Source of the DNA: Natronococcus sp. CG52
GTDB taxonomy: Archaea > Halobacteriota > Halobacteria > Halobacteriales > Natrialbaceae
Assembly (NCBI RefSeq): GCF_023913515.1
Contig: NZ_CP099391.1
Coordinates: 3,596,001 to 3,660,000 of the forward strand
Length of the DNA stretch: 64,000 nucleotides
Direction: 5' to 3'
Position numbers and translations under genes: made by a program
Notes under the pieces: model-generated
What the model was told of the DNA's origin: nothing
The model's input: the letters and a program-made list of their open reading frames with translations, nothing else
Database searches by the model: none
Shown here: positions 41,160 to 50,209 of the stretch, piece after piece
Position numbering within the stretch: the stretch's first letter is position 1
Layout: every line of letters begins with the position of its first letter

Positions 41160-42202
41160 GACTCACGAGCCGGGGATGGGCCGTCGTCGCCGTCGTCGCG
41201 TTCGGTATCACGATGAGCTGGCAGTACGGCCCTCGAGCGCTGGACGCCGTCGTCACGCCGCTGCTCGTCGTCCTGTTCGCCGGCGTGCTCACGACGGTCC
41301 GCGCCGAGCGTCCGCGAACGAGACGGCTCCCCGTCTCCGAGGGGTTCATCGGCGAGCGCCGGACGGTAGCCGTCGGGATCGAAACCGACTCGAGCGTCGC
41401 GGCGACCGTCCGCGACGACGTCGGCGACGGGCTCTCGGCGTCGGGCGCCGCTGCAGAGACGACCCTCGAGGGTGAAACCGAGTTCGAGTACGACCTCACC
41501 CTCGAGGGGCGAGGCGAACGCCGGATCGGCCCGCTGTCGGTCACCGTCGGCGACGTCTTCGGTCTCTGTGAGCGACGGTTCGAGTACGAGGAGACGACGA
41601 ACGTCCTCGTCTACCCGCGCGTCTACGACCTGCGCGAGGGGACGAACCGCGACCTCGAGTTGCTCGCCGACGTCGCGAGGCGTGAGGATCGCGAGGAGTT
41701 CGACCACCTCCGGGAGTACCAGCGCGGCGACCCGCTCCGGGACGTCCACTGGAAGTCCGCCGCCAAGCGGCCGGGCGACGAACTGGTCGTCAAGGAGTTC
41801 GCCGCCGACGAGACGAGCGGGTCGGCGACGATCGCCGCCGAGTGTATCCCCGGTCGCGAGGACGAACTAGCGGGCGCCGCCGCCAGCGTCGCGACCTACC
41901 TGCTCGAACTCGAGGTCGACGTCGGTCTCACCCTCGCGGACGACCGTCGTCCGTCGAGCACCGGCCGCGAGCACCACCGGTCGCTCCTTCGACTGCTCGC
42001 CGTTCTCGAGGGCCGCGAACTCGACGACCGGGACCGGACGGAAGCGGACGTGCTGATCCAGTCCGACGCGAACGGGACGGTAGTCGTCGTCGACGGATAC
42101 GAGATCCCGTTCGATCGGCTTCGCGGTGCCGCCGGAGATGAGACTCGCACCGATCGCGAGACCACCCCCGACGGCGGCTCCTCGCGAGGGGTTGCCGCAT
42201 GA
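41156..42202 (+). CDS. DUF58 family protein, MoxR partner
   Basis: 348 aa with two N-terminal membrane helices (about residues 8-25 and 30-48), a beta-rich domain and the DUF58 core EFDHLREYQRGDPLRDVHWK (about residues 181-200) followed by SAAKRPGDELVVKEF. A VWA-like fold follows. Typical of the MoxR-DUF58-transglutaminase operons found across bacteria and haloarchaea. It overlaps both neighbouring genes by 4 bases. Probable function is as an envelope- or membrane-linked partner of the ATPase. Confidence 0.93.
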   Translation: MRLTSRGWAVVAVVAFGITMSWQYGPRALDAVVTPLLVVLFAGVLTTVRAERPRTRRLPVSEGFIGERRTVAVGIETDSSVAATVRDDVGDGLSASGAAAETTLEGETEFEYDLTLEGRGERRIGPLSVTVGDVFGLCERRFEYEETTNVLVYPRVYDLREGTNRDLELLADVARREDREEFDHLREYQRGDPLRDVHWKSAAKRPGDELVVKEFAADETSGSATIAAECIPGREDELAGAAASVATYLLELEVDVGLTLADDRRPSSTGREHHRSLLRLLAVLEGRELDDRDRTEADVLIQSDANGTVVVVDGYEIPFDRLRGAAGDETRTDRETTPDGGSSRGVAA

Positions 42203-44463
42203 GCACGGAGTCGCGCGGGCGAACCGTCGGGGTCGACCTCGACTCGCCGATCGATCCCGACCCGTTCCGTCTGCTCGCACTCGGCTGCGTCGCGGTGCTG
42301 ATCGCCTCGTACGTTTACGTTCTGCGGGAGGTGACTCGAGTCGTCGGCGGAACCGAGTCCTTGCTGTTGCTCGTCGGCGCGATGATCGTCGCGGCGACGG
42401 TGCTCGCGCGGACGATCCGGCCCCGGACCGCGACGATAGCGACCGTCGTGGCCGTCACCGTCGGCTTCACCTACTACTTCGAAGCGACCGGCGCCGGCGT
42501 CGGTGTCGCGCTCGCGGCGAGCGGAGCGCTCGTTTCCGACACCGCCGCGCTCGCGACCGGCCTCCCGCTCCTTCGAATGGTCGAAGTCGGTCTCTGGACG
42601 CTCGGATTCGCACCCGGCCCCGCTTTCCTCTCGTGGTATCTCGCGCTGCGCGGGCGGTACGCGCTGAGCGTCCTCCCCGCGAGCGGCGCGCTGCTGTTTC
42701 TCGTCCTCACGGGCGACGCGGGAACGACGATCACCCTGCTCGGGACGGTCGGCGCGATCGGCGCCGTCGGCTTCGGCGAACTCGAGCGCCGCGGCGGCTC
42801 GATCGCACAGGCTGACCTGCTCGCCGTGCTGTTCGCGGCGATCATCGTGCTCTCGCTGTCGGTGACGTTCCTCCCCGGCGACGATAGCGGTCCGGCGTTC
42901 GCGGACGGAGGCAGCGGGACCCTCGAGGGGACGATCGACACCTCGGACGAACAGTCGGGGATCGGCGGCCGGGTCGACCTCTCGCCGGAGGTCCGGTTCA
43001 CGGTCGAGGCTGAGGAGCACTCCTACTGGCGAACCGGCGTCTACGACCGGTTCGCAGGCGACGAGTGGATCCGATCGGGCCAGACCGAGGAGTACGACGG
43101 CCGGATCGGCGCGCCGCCGGGCGAACACGAGACGACGACGCAGCGGATTACCGCCGAAACGGAACTCGGCGTCCTCCCCGGCGCGCCCCAGCAGGTCGGA
43201 CTCGAGGGACCGCCGGTGAGATACGCCGACGTCTCGAGTCACGGCCAGCCCCAGCCGGCCGATACGCTCGTCGAGGGCGACGAGTACATCGTCGAGAGCG
43301 CGGTGATCGATCCCGATCCCGACGAACTTCGAGCGGCGGGGACGGACGATCCCGAGTACGTGACCGACGAGCACGATTACCTGCAGATGCCGGAGGACAC
43401 CTCGAGCGAGTTCGAAGAGCACACCGCCGAGGTAACCGAGGGCGCGGAGACCCGCTACGACGCGGCCGTCGCGATCGAGCAGTACCTCCGCACGTCGAAG
43501 GGGTACTCGCTCGAGGTCGACCAGCCCTCGGGCAACGTCGCCGAGGAGTTCCTGTTCGAGATGGACGAGGGCTACTGCGTCTACTTCGCGACGACGATGG
43601 TCCAGATGCTGCGGAGCGAGGAGATTCCGGCCCGGTACGTCACCGGCTACACCACCGGTCAGCAGGTCGACGACGACACGTACGTCGTCCGCGGGCTGGA
43701 CGCCCACGCCTGGGTCGAGGTCTACTTCCCCGGCCACGGCTGGGTCGCGTTCGAACCGACTCCCGGTGACGCCCGTGAGAACGTCCACAACGACCGCCTC
43801 GAGGAGGCTCGCGAGGACGGCCGCGACGACGTCGACACGGAGGAGAGCGAGGACGTTCCGATCTCCGACGACGAGGACGAGAACGAAAACGAGTCCGAGA
43901 GCGAACGCGACGACGAGCCGAACGAGTCGACGAACGACACCGATCCCAACGACGACTCGCCCGATACCGACGACGATCCGAGCGACGACACAGATGACGG
44001 ATCCGGCGTCGACGACGGCGGCGGCGACGGTGATGGCAACCGAGATCTGAGCGAACTCGTCGCGGTCACGCGCGAGCAACTCGCCGTCGGATTCGTCGCA
44101 CTCGTCGGACTGGTAGCCGGCGTCCGCCGAACCGACGCGACGACCCAGGTCCGTCGGGAGTTCCGGCTGTACCGACACGGCCGCCGGGGCGACCCCGACG
44201 CGGACGCCCGCCACGCGTATCGTCGACTCGAGCGACTGCTCGCACGCGAGTATCGGCCCCGACGCCGCGCGGAGTCGAGCCGACAGTACCTGGCGGCGCT
44301 GTCGGCCGAGGAGGCAGTCGATCCGCGCGCAAAACGGGTCGCGGAAGCCTACGAGCGGGCGACCTACGGCGGCGGCGTCGATCGAGAGGCGGCGGACGAG
44401 GCGATCACGACCGTCGACGAACTCGCTCGAGAGCGGCTGCCGATCCTCCGTCGGTTCCGCTAA
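42199..44463 (+). CDS. TgpA-like membrane transglutaminase with DUF4129-like C-terminus
   Basis: 754 aa. Six to eight N-terminal helices (about residues 25-225) precede an outside transglutaminase-like domain. The catalytic Cys lies in GYCVYFATTMVQML (about residue 459), His in DAHAWVEVYFPGHGW (about 502) and the acid in FEPTPGD (about 522). ARYVTGYTTGQQ is a family motif. A highly acidic disordered linker (about 545-620) leads to a further helix (about 630-650) and a DUF4129-like cytoplasmic region. Likely a protein-crosslinking or peptidase-like envelope enzyme, third gene of the MoxR operon. Confidence 0.93.
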   Translation: MSTESRGRTVGVDLDSPIDPDPFRLLALGCVAVLIASYVYVLREVTRVVGGTESLLLLVGAMIVAATVLARTIRPRTATIATVVAVTVGFTYYFEATGAGVGVALAASGALVSDTAALATGLPLLRMVEVGLWTLGFAPGPAFLSWYLALRGRYALSVLPASGALLFLVLTGDAGTTITLLGTVGAIGAVGFGELERRGGSIAQADLLAVLFAAIIVLSLSVTFLPGDDSGPAFADGGSGTLEGTIDTSDEQSGIGGRVDLSPEVRFTVEAEEHSYWRTGVYDRFAGDEWIRSGQTEEYDGRIGAPPGEHETTTQRITAETELGVLPGAPQQVGLEGPPVRYADVSSHGQPQPADTLVEGDEYIVESAVIDPDPDELRAAGTDDPEYVTDEHDYLQMPEDTSSEFEEHTAEVTEGAETRYDAAVAIEQYLRTSKGYSLEVDQPSGNVAEEFLFEMDEGYCVYFATTMVQMLRSEEIPARYVTGYTTGQQVDDDTYVVRGLDAHAWVEVYFPGHGWVAFEPTPGDARENVHNDRLEEAREDGRDDVDTEESEDVPISDDEDENENESESERDDEPNESTNDTDPNDDSPDTDDDPSDDTDDGSGVDDGGGDGDGNRDLSELVAVTREQLAVGFVALVGLVAGVRRTDATTQVRREFRLYRHGRRGDPDADARHAYRRLERLLAREYRPRRRAESSRQYLAALSAEEAVDPRAKRVAEAYERATYGGGVDREAADEAITTVDELARERLPILRRFR

Positions 44464-44546
44464 CCTCCTTTCCCTCAAAAAGAATCGCACGACGCGATGT
44501 AGGTCCCGATAGTGTTTAATATGCCCATTTCGTACCATCGGATGTA

Positions 44547-44840
44547 ATGTCGGAAGTCTGCTCGACGTGCGGGCTGCCTGAAGAGCTTTGCGTCTGTGAG
44601 GACGTGGCCAAGGGACAACAGCAACTCAACATCCGCATTGACGAGCGCAGATACGGTAAAGAGGTAACGATCGTCGAAGGATTCGATCCGAAGGACGTCG
44701 ATCTGGACAGTCTCTCGTCGGATCTCAAGTCCAAGTTCGCCTGTGGCGGAACCGTCGAGGACGGCCAGATCGAACTCCAGGGCAACCACACCGGCCGCAT
44801 CGAGGATTTCCTTCGGGATCGCGGCTTCAACGTCGCCTGA
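44547..44840 (+). CDS. Translation initiation factor aIF1 (SUI1)
   Basis: 97 aa. An N-terminal zinc knuckle ([16 protein letters not shown], residues 4-19) precedes the SUI1 fold with [13 protein letters not shown] (about 34-46), [20 protein letters not shown] (about 60-79) and [12 protein letters not shown] (end). The factor tests start-codon pairing on the small subunit. The length and motifs fit archaeal aIF1. A promoter-like ATAGTGTTTAATATG lies about 40 bases before the ATG. Confidence 0.96.
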   Translation: MSEVCSTCGLPEELCVCEDVAKGQQQLNIRIDERRYGKEVTIVEGFDPKDVDLDSLSSDLKSKFACGGTVEDGQIELQGNHTGRIEDFLRDRGFNVA

Positions 44841-44997
44841 GCCCGCGATGATCTGAGACGACTTCCGAACCCGCGACCGCAGCACGTACCGCCCGGCATC
44901 GATTTTCCGTCGCGCTGACGAATTTCCCGATAACTGACAAGGCAGTGGCTGCTGAAAAACGCCTCGAAGACGGAATACGGGTCCGAACGGAGACCGA

Positions 44998-45366
44998 TCA
45001 GAACGGAGACTCGGCGTTCGCGGACTCGTCGGCGTCGCTCTCTTCCTCTCGAGCGAGTCCGTACTTCATACCGTACTCCTCCAGACCGCCGGCCATGCTC
45101 TCGACCGTCGCGTCGGCCGTCCCCTCGTAGGAGCCGATGAGCCTGGCGGCCTGAACGCTCGCCTCGCCGTGCGGGCAGACGGTGACGATGCGCTCGGCAC
45201 CCTCGAGATCCTCGATACGGCCCGAGAGTTCGTGGAACGGCAGGTTCTCGCTGTCGGGGATGTGGCTGTGTTCGAAGCTGTGCTCGTCGCGGATGTCGAC
45301 GACGCGAACGTCGGCGCCGTCCTCGAGGAGTTCCTTGACCTCCTCGGTCGAAATTTCGCCGTCCAT
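44998..45366 (-). CDS. Rhodanese-like sulfurtransferase domain protein
   Basis: 122 aa from the ATG at 45366 (MDGEISTEEVKELLEDGAD). The active-site loop is VCPHGEASVQAARL (about residues 61-74), with Cys at about 62 as the persulfide carrier. VVDIRDEHSFEHSHIPDSENLP (about 22-43, split) is the CH2A/CH2B region. The last 20 residues are acidic and disordered. It is a cytosolic single-domain protein that probably moves sulfur between thiol carriers. The long upstream frame (to 46425) is a shadow of the Nudix gene. Confidence 0.92.
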   Translation of the reverse strand: MDGEISTEEVKELLEDGADVRVVDIRDEHSFEHSHIPDSENLPFHELSGRIEDLEGAERIVTVCPHGEASVQAARLIGSYEGTADATVESMAGGLEEYGMKYGLAREEESDADESANAESPF

Positions 45367-45431
45367 GATTTGCGAGTTAGAACGCCGCGTGAATAAGCCC
45401 CACGGGTCGACATCGGTTCGAGCGTCCCTCG

Positions 45432-46007
45432 TTAGAGCAGGCCGTCCTCCTTCGCGAGCAACAGCGCGGTCATCGTCGAGTCGTTCGCCGGCTGCTCGCG
45501 GGCGCGCTCGAGGGCGCCGTCGACCGGCACCGTCGTCACCTCGAGGAACTCGTTGCTGTCGAGTTCGCGTTCGCCGGGTTCGAGCCCCTCGGCGTAGACG
45601 ATACCGCGGTCGTGGCGGAGCACGCCGGTCGCGACGGCGTACTCCTGCAGCAGCGACGTACTCGCGGGACGAAAACCGGTCTCCTCCTCGAGTTCGCGAG
45701 CGGCGGCCCGCGTGTAGGACTCGCCGTCCTCGACGATTCCCGCGGGAAGTTCGAGGTGAGTCTCGCGGATCGTCGGACGGTACTGCTCGACGAACAGCAG
45801 GCGGTCGCCGTCCTCGTCGACCTCCGCGCTCTCGAGCACGTCGGCGTCGATCCGGGCGACCACGACGACCGCGGGCGGCAGGTCCGCCCAATAGTACTGT
45901 TTCTCGCTCCCGTCGGGCTGGACGAGCCGATCGTACCCCCCGTCGTACCAGGGCGTCTCGTACTCGGTCACTTCCTCGAGTAGCTCCCACTCGTCGGGCT
46001 CGGTCAT
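45432..46007 (-). CDS. Nudix hydrolase, ADP-ribose pyrophosphatase type
   Basis: 191 aa from the ATG at 46007 (MTEPDEWELLEEVTEYETPW). The Nudix box GIVEDGESYTRAAARELEEE followed by TGF (about residues 99-121) matches G-x5-E-x7-REUxEExGU well. Beta strands before it (VVVVARIDAD, LLFVEQYRPTIRETHLELP) are the ADP-ribose pyrophosphatase pattern with EQYR. It hydrolyses nucleoside diphosphate derivatives, probably ADP-ribose or related compounds. Soluble. It precedes the rhodanese gene on the same strand (65 bases). Confidence 0.9.
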   Translation of the reverse strand: MTEPDEWELLEEVTEYETPWYDGGYDRLVQPDGSEKQYYWADLPPAVVVVARIDADVLESAEVDEDGDRLLFVEQYRPTIRETHLELPAGIVEDGESYTRAAARELEEETGFRPASTSLLQEYAVATGVLRHDRGIVYAEGLEPGERELDSNEFLEVTTVPVDGALERAREQPANDSTMTALLLAKEDGLL

Positions 46008-46232
46008 GGTGAGAGGCTGCGTTCTCGAGGGTGTAATAGGTGCCGTCTCGTTCGATGCTCCGTTCGGCGCCGACGATCCGGCAGCCCGTTGCTCGCGTTC
46101 CGAACGTGGGCGACGGTATGGTCTCCGACGCGCCGCGCTCGAGCGGACGCCCGTCTCGACCGTCCCGACGAACTCCACGACGGCGACCCGCTTCGACGTC
46201 CCCGCGGTCGCGCGCCGACGCGACCGCTCCGT

Positions 46233-46655
46233 TCAGTCCGTCTCTTCCGCGAGTTCCCGGTAGATCCGGCCGAACGCCTGCCGTCGCAGCGTGGCGACCG
46301 CAGCGTCCTCTTCGTCCTGAAAGGTCGCCGCGACGGCGTCGCCGGTCGGCCCGGCGTGCCAGACGACGCGGTCGACGCGCTCGTGGCCGACTTCGGTCAC
46401 CTCGCCGTCGAAGGACCCGCGCCACTGCTCGTACTCCTCGCGAGAGCCGACGGCGACCTCGAGTAGACTCGCGAAGAGCGCGTCGCGGGCGGTTTCGACG
46501 ACGTCGCCGCTAACGCGCTCGTCGTACTCCTCGCGGTCGAACTCCATCGACTTCGCGACCTCGCGGACGACCGTCTGTGCCGCGGGGCCGACCGACTGGT
46601 ACTGCGTGCGTGCCTCCTCGATCGACTCGAACGTGAACGTCCCCACCGTGTGCAT
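46233..46655 (-). CDS. DUF5809-like haloarchaeal protein
   Basis: 140 aa, acidic, alpha/beta, with MHTVGTFTFESIEEARTQYQ at the start and VVWHAGPTGDAVAATFQDEEDAAVATLRRQAFG near the end (split across about residues 98-130). No cysteines and no catalytic motif seen. It is 25 bases after a DUF5810-like zinc-finger gene, which is the pairing I recall for DUF5809/DUF5810 in haloarchaea. Function unknown; the constant partner suggests they work together. Confidence 0.78.
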   Translation of the reverse strand: MHTVGTFTFESIEEARTQYQSVGPAAQTVVREVAKSMEFDREEYDERVSGDVVETARDALFASLLEVAVGSREEYEQWRGSFDGEVTEVGHERVDRVVWHAGPTGDAVAATFQDEEDAAVATLRRQAFGRIYRELAEETD

Positions 46656-46680
46656 ATACGATCGGTCGACGGACGGGCAG

Positions 46681-47091
46681 TTACGCGTTTTCGTTTTCGT
46701 CGCCGGACTCGTCCGCGTTCGCTTCGTCCGCAGAATCAGCGGCCTCCATCTGACGGGTCATCTCGCGCGCCTCCTCTAGCACGCTCTCGGCTTCGGCCGT
46801 CATCGCGCCGCGACCCGGCTGGTTCGCCTGGCGGGAGAGTTCGTCCTCGAGCGCCGGCGGGCGGCCGGGGTCGTGTGCGCGGTCGTCGAACTCGGGCGTC
46901 TCGATCTCGGTCGCGCGCTCGGCGAGGATTTCGCCGAGTTCCTCGGGCCCGCAGTCGGCCCAATCGGGGGCGTGTTCCTCGAGCCAGGCGCGGTGGTCCT
47001 GGCGGCCGAGCGAGGCGGTGACGGCGAGGTGGTTCGCGAGGTGGACCGCGTCGGCCTCTTCGACGTCACAGACCGGGCAGACGTATCCCAT
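46681..47091 (-). CDS. DUF5810-like zinc-finger protein
   Basis: 136 aa. The N-terminus MGYVCPVCDVEEADAVHLANHLAV shows a C2H2-type site (Cys5, Cys8, His17 and His21, approximate). HRAWLEEHAPDWADCGPEELGEIL follows, then an acidic, disordered C-terminal half. Together with the next gene it forms the DUF5810-DUF5809 pair. Nucleic-acid or protein binding is plausible, but nothing here shows a target. Confidence 0.78.
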   Translation of the reverse strand: MGYVCPVCDVEEADAVHLANHLAVTASLGRQDHRAWLEEHAPDWADCGPEELGEILAERATEIETPEFDDRAHDPGRPPALEDELSRQANQPGRGAMTAEAESVLEEAREMTRQMEAADSADEANADESGDENENA

Positions 47092-47139
47092 AGCCGCCCG
47101 TACGAACGCCGGCGGTAAAACGTCCTCGCACCCCGAGGC

Positions 47140-47628
47140 TCACTCGAGTTTCCGGAGCATCACGATCGCATCCTCGTCGTTGTAGTATCCCGGAACCCGT
47201 CGAAGCCCCTCGAAACCGAACTTTCGGTAGAGGCGTTTCGCGCCGTCGTTCGACTCTCGTACCTCGAGTTTGACCGAGTCGGCGCCGTGCGCCGCGAGGA
47301 CGGGGAGTACCTGCGACAGCAGCGCGGAACCGACGCCAGCGCCGCGTCGGTCGGGGTGGACGGCGATATCCTTGATGTGGCCGAGATCCCAACCGTAGTT
47401 TCGCGTCACGTCGGCGACGACGTACCCCGTGATCCCACCGTGTCCGCCGACCGCGACGAGAAATCCCGGTTCCTCGACGAACCGTTCGAACGCGTCGTAG
47501 GGCCAGGGTTGAGCGAACGACGCGTTCTCGATGCGAGTGACCGCGAGCAGGTCGGCGCGTTCTACGGGCCGGATCGAAAACCCGCTGTCGTTGTGGCTCG
47601 TCGGAACCGGGGTTGTCACACCCGTCAC
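47140..47628 (-). CDS. rimI: Ribosomal-protein-alanine N-acetyltransferase RimI-like
   Basis: 162 aa. SIRPVERADLLAVTRIENASF and PWPYDAFERFVEEPGFLVA are RimI/Ard1 family openings; DIAVHPDRRGAGVGSALLSQVL (about residues 89-110) contains the acetyl-CoA loop R-R-G-A-G-V-G. LEVRESNDGAKRLYRKFGFE (about 121-140) ends the fold. The enzyme acetylates protein N-termini. The first 15 residues are a disordered extension, so a later start is possible. Soluble. Confidence 0.92.
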   Translation of the reverse strand: MTGVTTPVPTSHNDSGFSIRPVERADLLAVTRIENASFAQPWPYDAFERFVEEPGFLVAVGGHGGITGYVVADVTRNYGWDLGHIKDIAVHPDRRGAGVGSALLSQVLPVLAAHGADSVKLEVRESNDGAKRLYRKFGFEGLRRVPGYYNDEDAIVMLRKLE

Positions 47629-47668
47629 TACCGTGTCGAGACGTAAAAGAGGTGACGGCGGGTCCGGC

Positions 47669-47986
47669 TCAGACGCGGTCGAGGCGGTCGATCTCTTCGC
47701 TCGACCAGTCGTAGAAGTGCCTGTCGGTCTGCACCAGTGCGTCGACGCACTCGTTGTGTTGTTGCCGGGCCTCGTCGACCAGCGGGTCGTTCGGATTGTT
47801 CTCGATCCACTCGCGCAGTTCCGCGAGCGCCGCCGGCGAGTAGGTATCCATCCGCTTCTGGCGTTTGAGGATCTCGACCTTTCGGTCCTCCTGACGCAGG
47901 GTGCGGGCGAGCGCCCAGCCGGCGACGCCGTAGAACGCCAGCAGGGTGAACGCGAGCATCCCGAGGACTTCGGCGGTCAGCGCCAT
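47669..47986 (-). CDS. Small membrane protein partnered with the SNF transporter
   Basis: 105 aa with one N-terminal helix (about residues 5-28, VLGMLAFTLLAFYGVAGWAL) and a charged cytoplasmic part that is helical (SPAALAELREWIENNPNDPL). Its ATG shares a base with the transporter stop region (47986), so it is translationally coupled to it. In Corynebacterium a small subunit (MetS) is needed by the SNF-type methionine carrier MetP; this gene could be an analogous accessory, but sequence relation is not shown. Confidence 0.6.
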   Translation of the reverse strand: MALTAEVLGMLAFTLLAFYGVAGWALARTLRQEDRKVEILKRQKRMDTYSPAALAELREWIENNPNDPLVDEARQQHNECVDALVQTDRHFYDWSSEEIDRLDRV

Positions 47987-49446
47987 CAGTCGTCACCCCT
48001 CGTGACGCCAGCGGTATCCGGTTCGCCGCCACGACCCTCGAGAACGGACATGAGCGCGTAGCCGATGATCGGGAACAGCACGAGCACGAGCATGCCGCCG
48101 ATCATCTCCGTGGTGCCGAAGTTCTCCCAGGCGAAGTAGGCCATGATGAACAGCATTACGGCCGGAATAACGTACTTGATGACCGGGTTCCACCAGCGGC
48201 CGATGTGGATGCCGGCGTTCTGGTTGACCGCGAGCAGGCGCAGGCGCTCGGGCCCCATCACCCAGCCGATGATTCCGATGATCATGAGCGTCGCCAGCGG
48301 CAGCCCCCAGTTGCCGAAGACGAAGTCCAGGTAGTCGAGAACGTCCACGGAGTACGCGCTCGGTAGGCCGAGCAGCCAGATACCGCCGCAGACGCCGAGG
48401 ACGGTCTGGGTTCGATCGAAGCGCGTCTCCTCGGCCAGCGTCGTGACGCTCACTTCGGTGATCAACAGCCCGGAAGTGAACGTCGCGAGGAAGAAGCCGA
48501 TGAAAAAGAGGACGGCAACGAACCCGCCCAGCGGGATCTCGGGGAAGACCTCCACCAGCGAGATGAACGCCAGTCCAGCGCCGACGTCGGGTTCGATGCC
48601 GACGGCGAAGACGATCGGGAAGATAGCGAGTGCCGCGAGGATACCGATACTCGACTCGCCGATCGCAGTGAATACGCCACCGCCCAACGGGACGTCGTCG
48701 TACTCCCGCAGGTAGCTGCCGACCGTCAGGGCGATCCCCCAGCCGAGGCCGGTCGAAAACAGCGCCTGTCCGAGCGCGGCGATCCAGGTGTCGCTGAACG
48801 TCAGGTACTCCCACTGGATCGTGAACGCGAAGGCGATCCCTTCACTCGCGCCGTCGAGCGTGAGTCCGCGGATAGCCATCACGACGAGTGCGAGCACCAG
48901 CGCAGGCACGGCGTACACGACGATTCGCTCGACCCCCCGCCGGATACCGAGCGCGAGTATCGCGGCAATCGAGCCCATCACGACCGTGTGGAGCCCGATC
49001 ATCAGCGCCGCGTTGTCGAAGAGCCCCATCATGAACGGTTCGGCCTCGAATCCGGGTGCCGTGAACGTAAAGAGCAACGAGTGGACCGCGTAGTACAGCG
49101 TCCAGGCGATCACCGGCGAGTAGTACGACATCAGTGCGATGTTCACCAAGAGGACGACGACCCCGAAACCGACCATCCCGCCGCGGCCGACGACGTCACG
49201 GAACGCACCGATAACCCCCTTGTTCGTGTACCGGCCGAGCGCGACTTCGGCCATCAGTCCGGGAACCGCGAGGACGAACAGGAGGACGAGGAACGCGAGG
49301 ACGAACGCACCACCACCGTTGTTCCCCATCACGTACGGGAATCGCCAGATGTTTCCAGCGCCGACCATGGCGCCGATCATCGCCATCAGGAACCCGAAAC
49401 GCGTTCCCCACTCCGCTCGAGCCGTTTTTGTCGGAACATCTGCCAT
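47986..49446 (-). CDS. Sodium-dependent neurotransmitter-symporter family (SNF) transporter
   Basis: 486 aa with 11 to 12 membrane helices. The TM1 signature WGTRFGFLMAMIGAMVGAGNIWRFPYVMG (split; about residues 13-41) includes the Na-binding backbone and the GNIWRFPY motif. The LeuT-type unwound TM6 lies around SLREYDDVPL-like SYLREYDDVPLGGGVFTAIGES. It couples amino-acid uptake to Na+. The following gene encodes a small membrane protein. The protein is not paired with any biosynthetic gene here, so the substrate is unknown. Confidence 0.94.
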   Translation of the reverse strand: MADVPTKTARAEWGTRFGFLMAMIGAMVGAGNIWRFPYVMGNNGGGAFVLAFLVLLFVLAVPGLMAEVALGRYTNKGVIGAFRDVVGRGGMVGFGVVVLLVNIALMSYYSPVIAWTLYYAVHSLLFTFTAPGFEAEPFMMGLFDNAALMIGLHTVVMGSIAAILALGIRRGVERIVVYAVPALVLALVVMAIRGLTLDGASEGIAFAFTIQWEYLTFSDTWIAALGQALFSTGLGWGIALTVGSYLREYDDVPLGGGVFTAIGESSIGILAALAIFPIVFAVGIEPDVGAGLAFISLVEVFPEIPLGGFVAVLFFIGFFLATFTSGLLITEVSVTTLAEETRFDRTQTVLGVCGGIWLLGLPSAYSVDVLDYLDFVFGNWGLPLATLMIIGIIGWVMGPERLRLLAVNQNAGIHIGRWWNPVIKYVIPAVMLFIMAYFAWENFGTTEMIGGMLVLVLFPIIGYALMSVLEGRGGEPDTAGVTRGDD

Positions 49447-49526
49447 CGTAGACTCACACGAGCTGCATCATCGTATAGATAGGTCATATGTTACCGTGAA
49501 ACACAATAGTAATGATCGATTTCCTA

Positions 49527-49754
49527 TCAGACTGGAAAACAGCGCTTGTAGGCGTAATACCCCTCGGCCGGAAGCGCGTCCGAACCACGCTGGCTCGCTC
49601 CCGGAGCGGCGGCGTCGAACTGATGTTCGAGGTTCGGGACCTCGATAAACGTGTAGTCGACGTCTCGAGCGAAGAGCGGTAACCGATCCGGGGAGAACGC
49701 GCGATTCAGCGATCCGACGAGACGATACTCGAGTCCTTCTCCGTCAGCGGTACT
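49527..49754 (-). pseudogene. 3' remnant of a minus-strand gene
   Basis: An open frame without a start codon reads, in part, GLEYRLVGSLNRAFSPDRL, PLFARDVDYTFIEVPNLEHQ and GYYAYKRCFPV before TGA at 49527-49529. The codon choice is clearly GC3-biased and protein-like; a stop at 49755-49757 closes it upstream. This looks like the C-terminal 75 residues of a lost gene. I do not recognise the family. The plus-strand open frame from 49512 is its shadow. Confidence 0.55.
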
Positions 49755-49881
49755 TCACCTGCGGACGCGGTCGAAGCGGTTCAGTCCACTCATCGGCCCG
49801 TATCGCCTGCATCGTTCACGAGGGCGACGACGAAACGTTGATCGAGATTCACCTCGACGGCGTCCGTCTCTTTTCGGTGAA

Positions 49882-50155
49882 ATGACGGATCAGCCACACG
49901 CCGACGGAGCGTCGGTGACGATCTCTCAGGAGGGGTCAGCGGTGCCGTCTCGACGCTTCTCATCGAACGGGCGCCGACTTCGACGGTCTCCCGCCGCTGT
50001 ACGAGCGGGTCGATCCGGATGCGCTCGCACAACCCCTCGAACACAGCACCGATCACCTCTCCGTCTCCTTCGAATACGCGGGATACCGGATCACCGTCGC
50101 CGATGTCGACCAAATCGAGTTCGATCCGCAATCGAACGCCACGACATCGGACTGA
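49882..50155 (+). pseudogene. HalOD1 output-domain gene broken by frameshifts
   Basis: Start ATG 49882 reads MTDQPHADGASVTISQ, then the frame is lost. From 49973 to TGA 50153-50155 a different frame carries ADFDGLPPLYERVDPDAL, a linker, then VSFEYAGYRITVADVDQIEF. The motif PPLY(E/D)xVDPDAL followed by VSFxYAGYxVTV is the HalOD1 output domain, a small haloarchaeal signalling module. A middle piece (AVSTLLIERAP) reads in the third frame, so at least two indels are needed. The remnant IEIHLDGVRLFSVK ends just before, in the preceding frame. Confidence 0.75.
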
Positions 50156-50209
50156 CGGTTCTTCCCGACCGGTTGATTCGTCACGACGAAAAGTTCGGAC
50201 CGAAACGAG

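Noticed and set aside
49512-49682. A 56-codon plus-strand frame starting MIDFLSDWKTALVG
   Set aside because: The minus strand over the same bases carries more protein-like, GC3-biased sequence, so the plus frame is probably a shadow.
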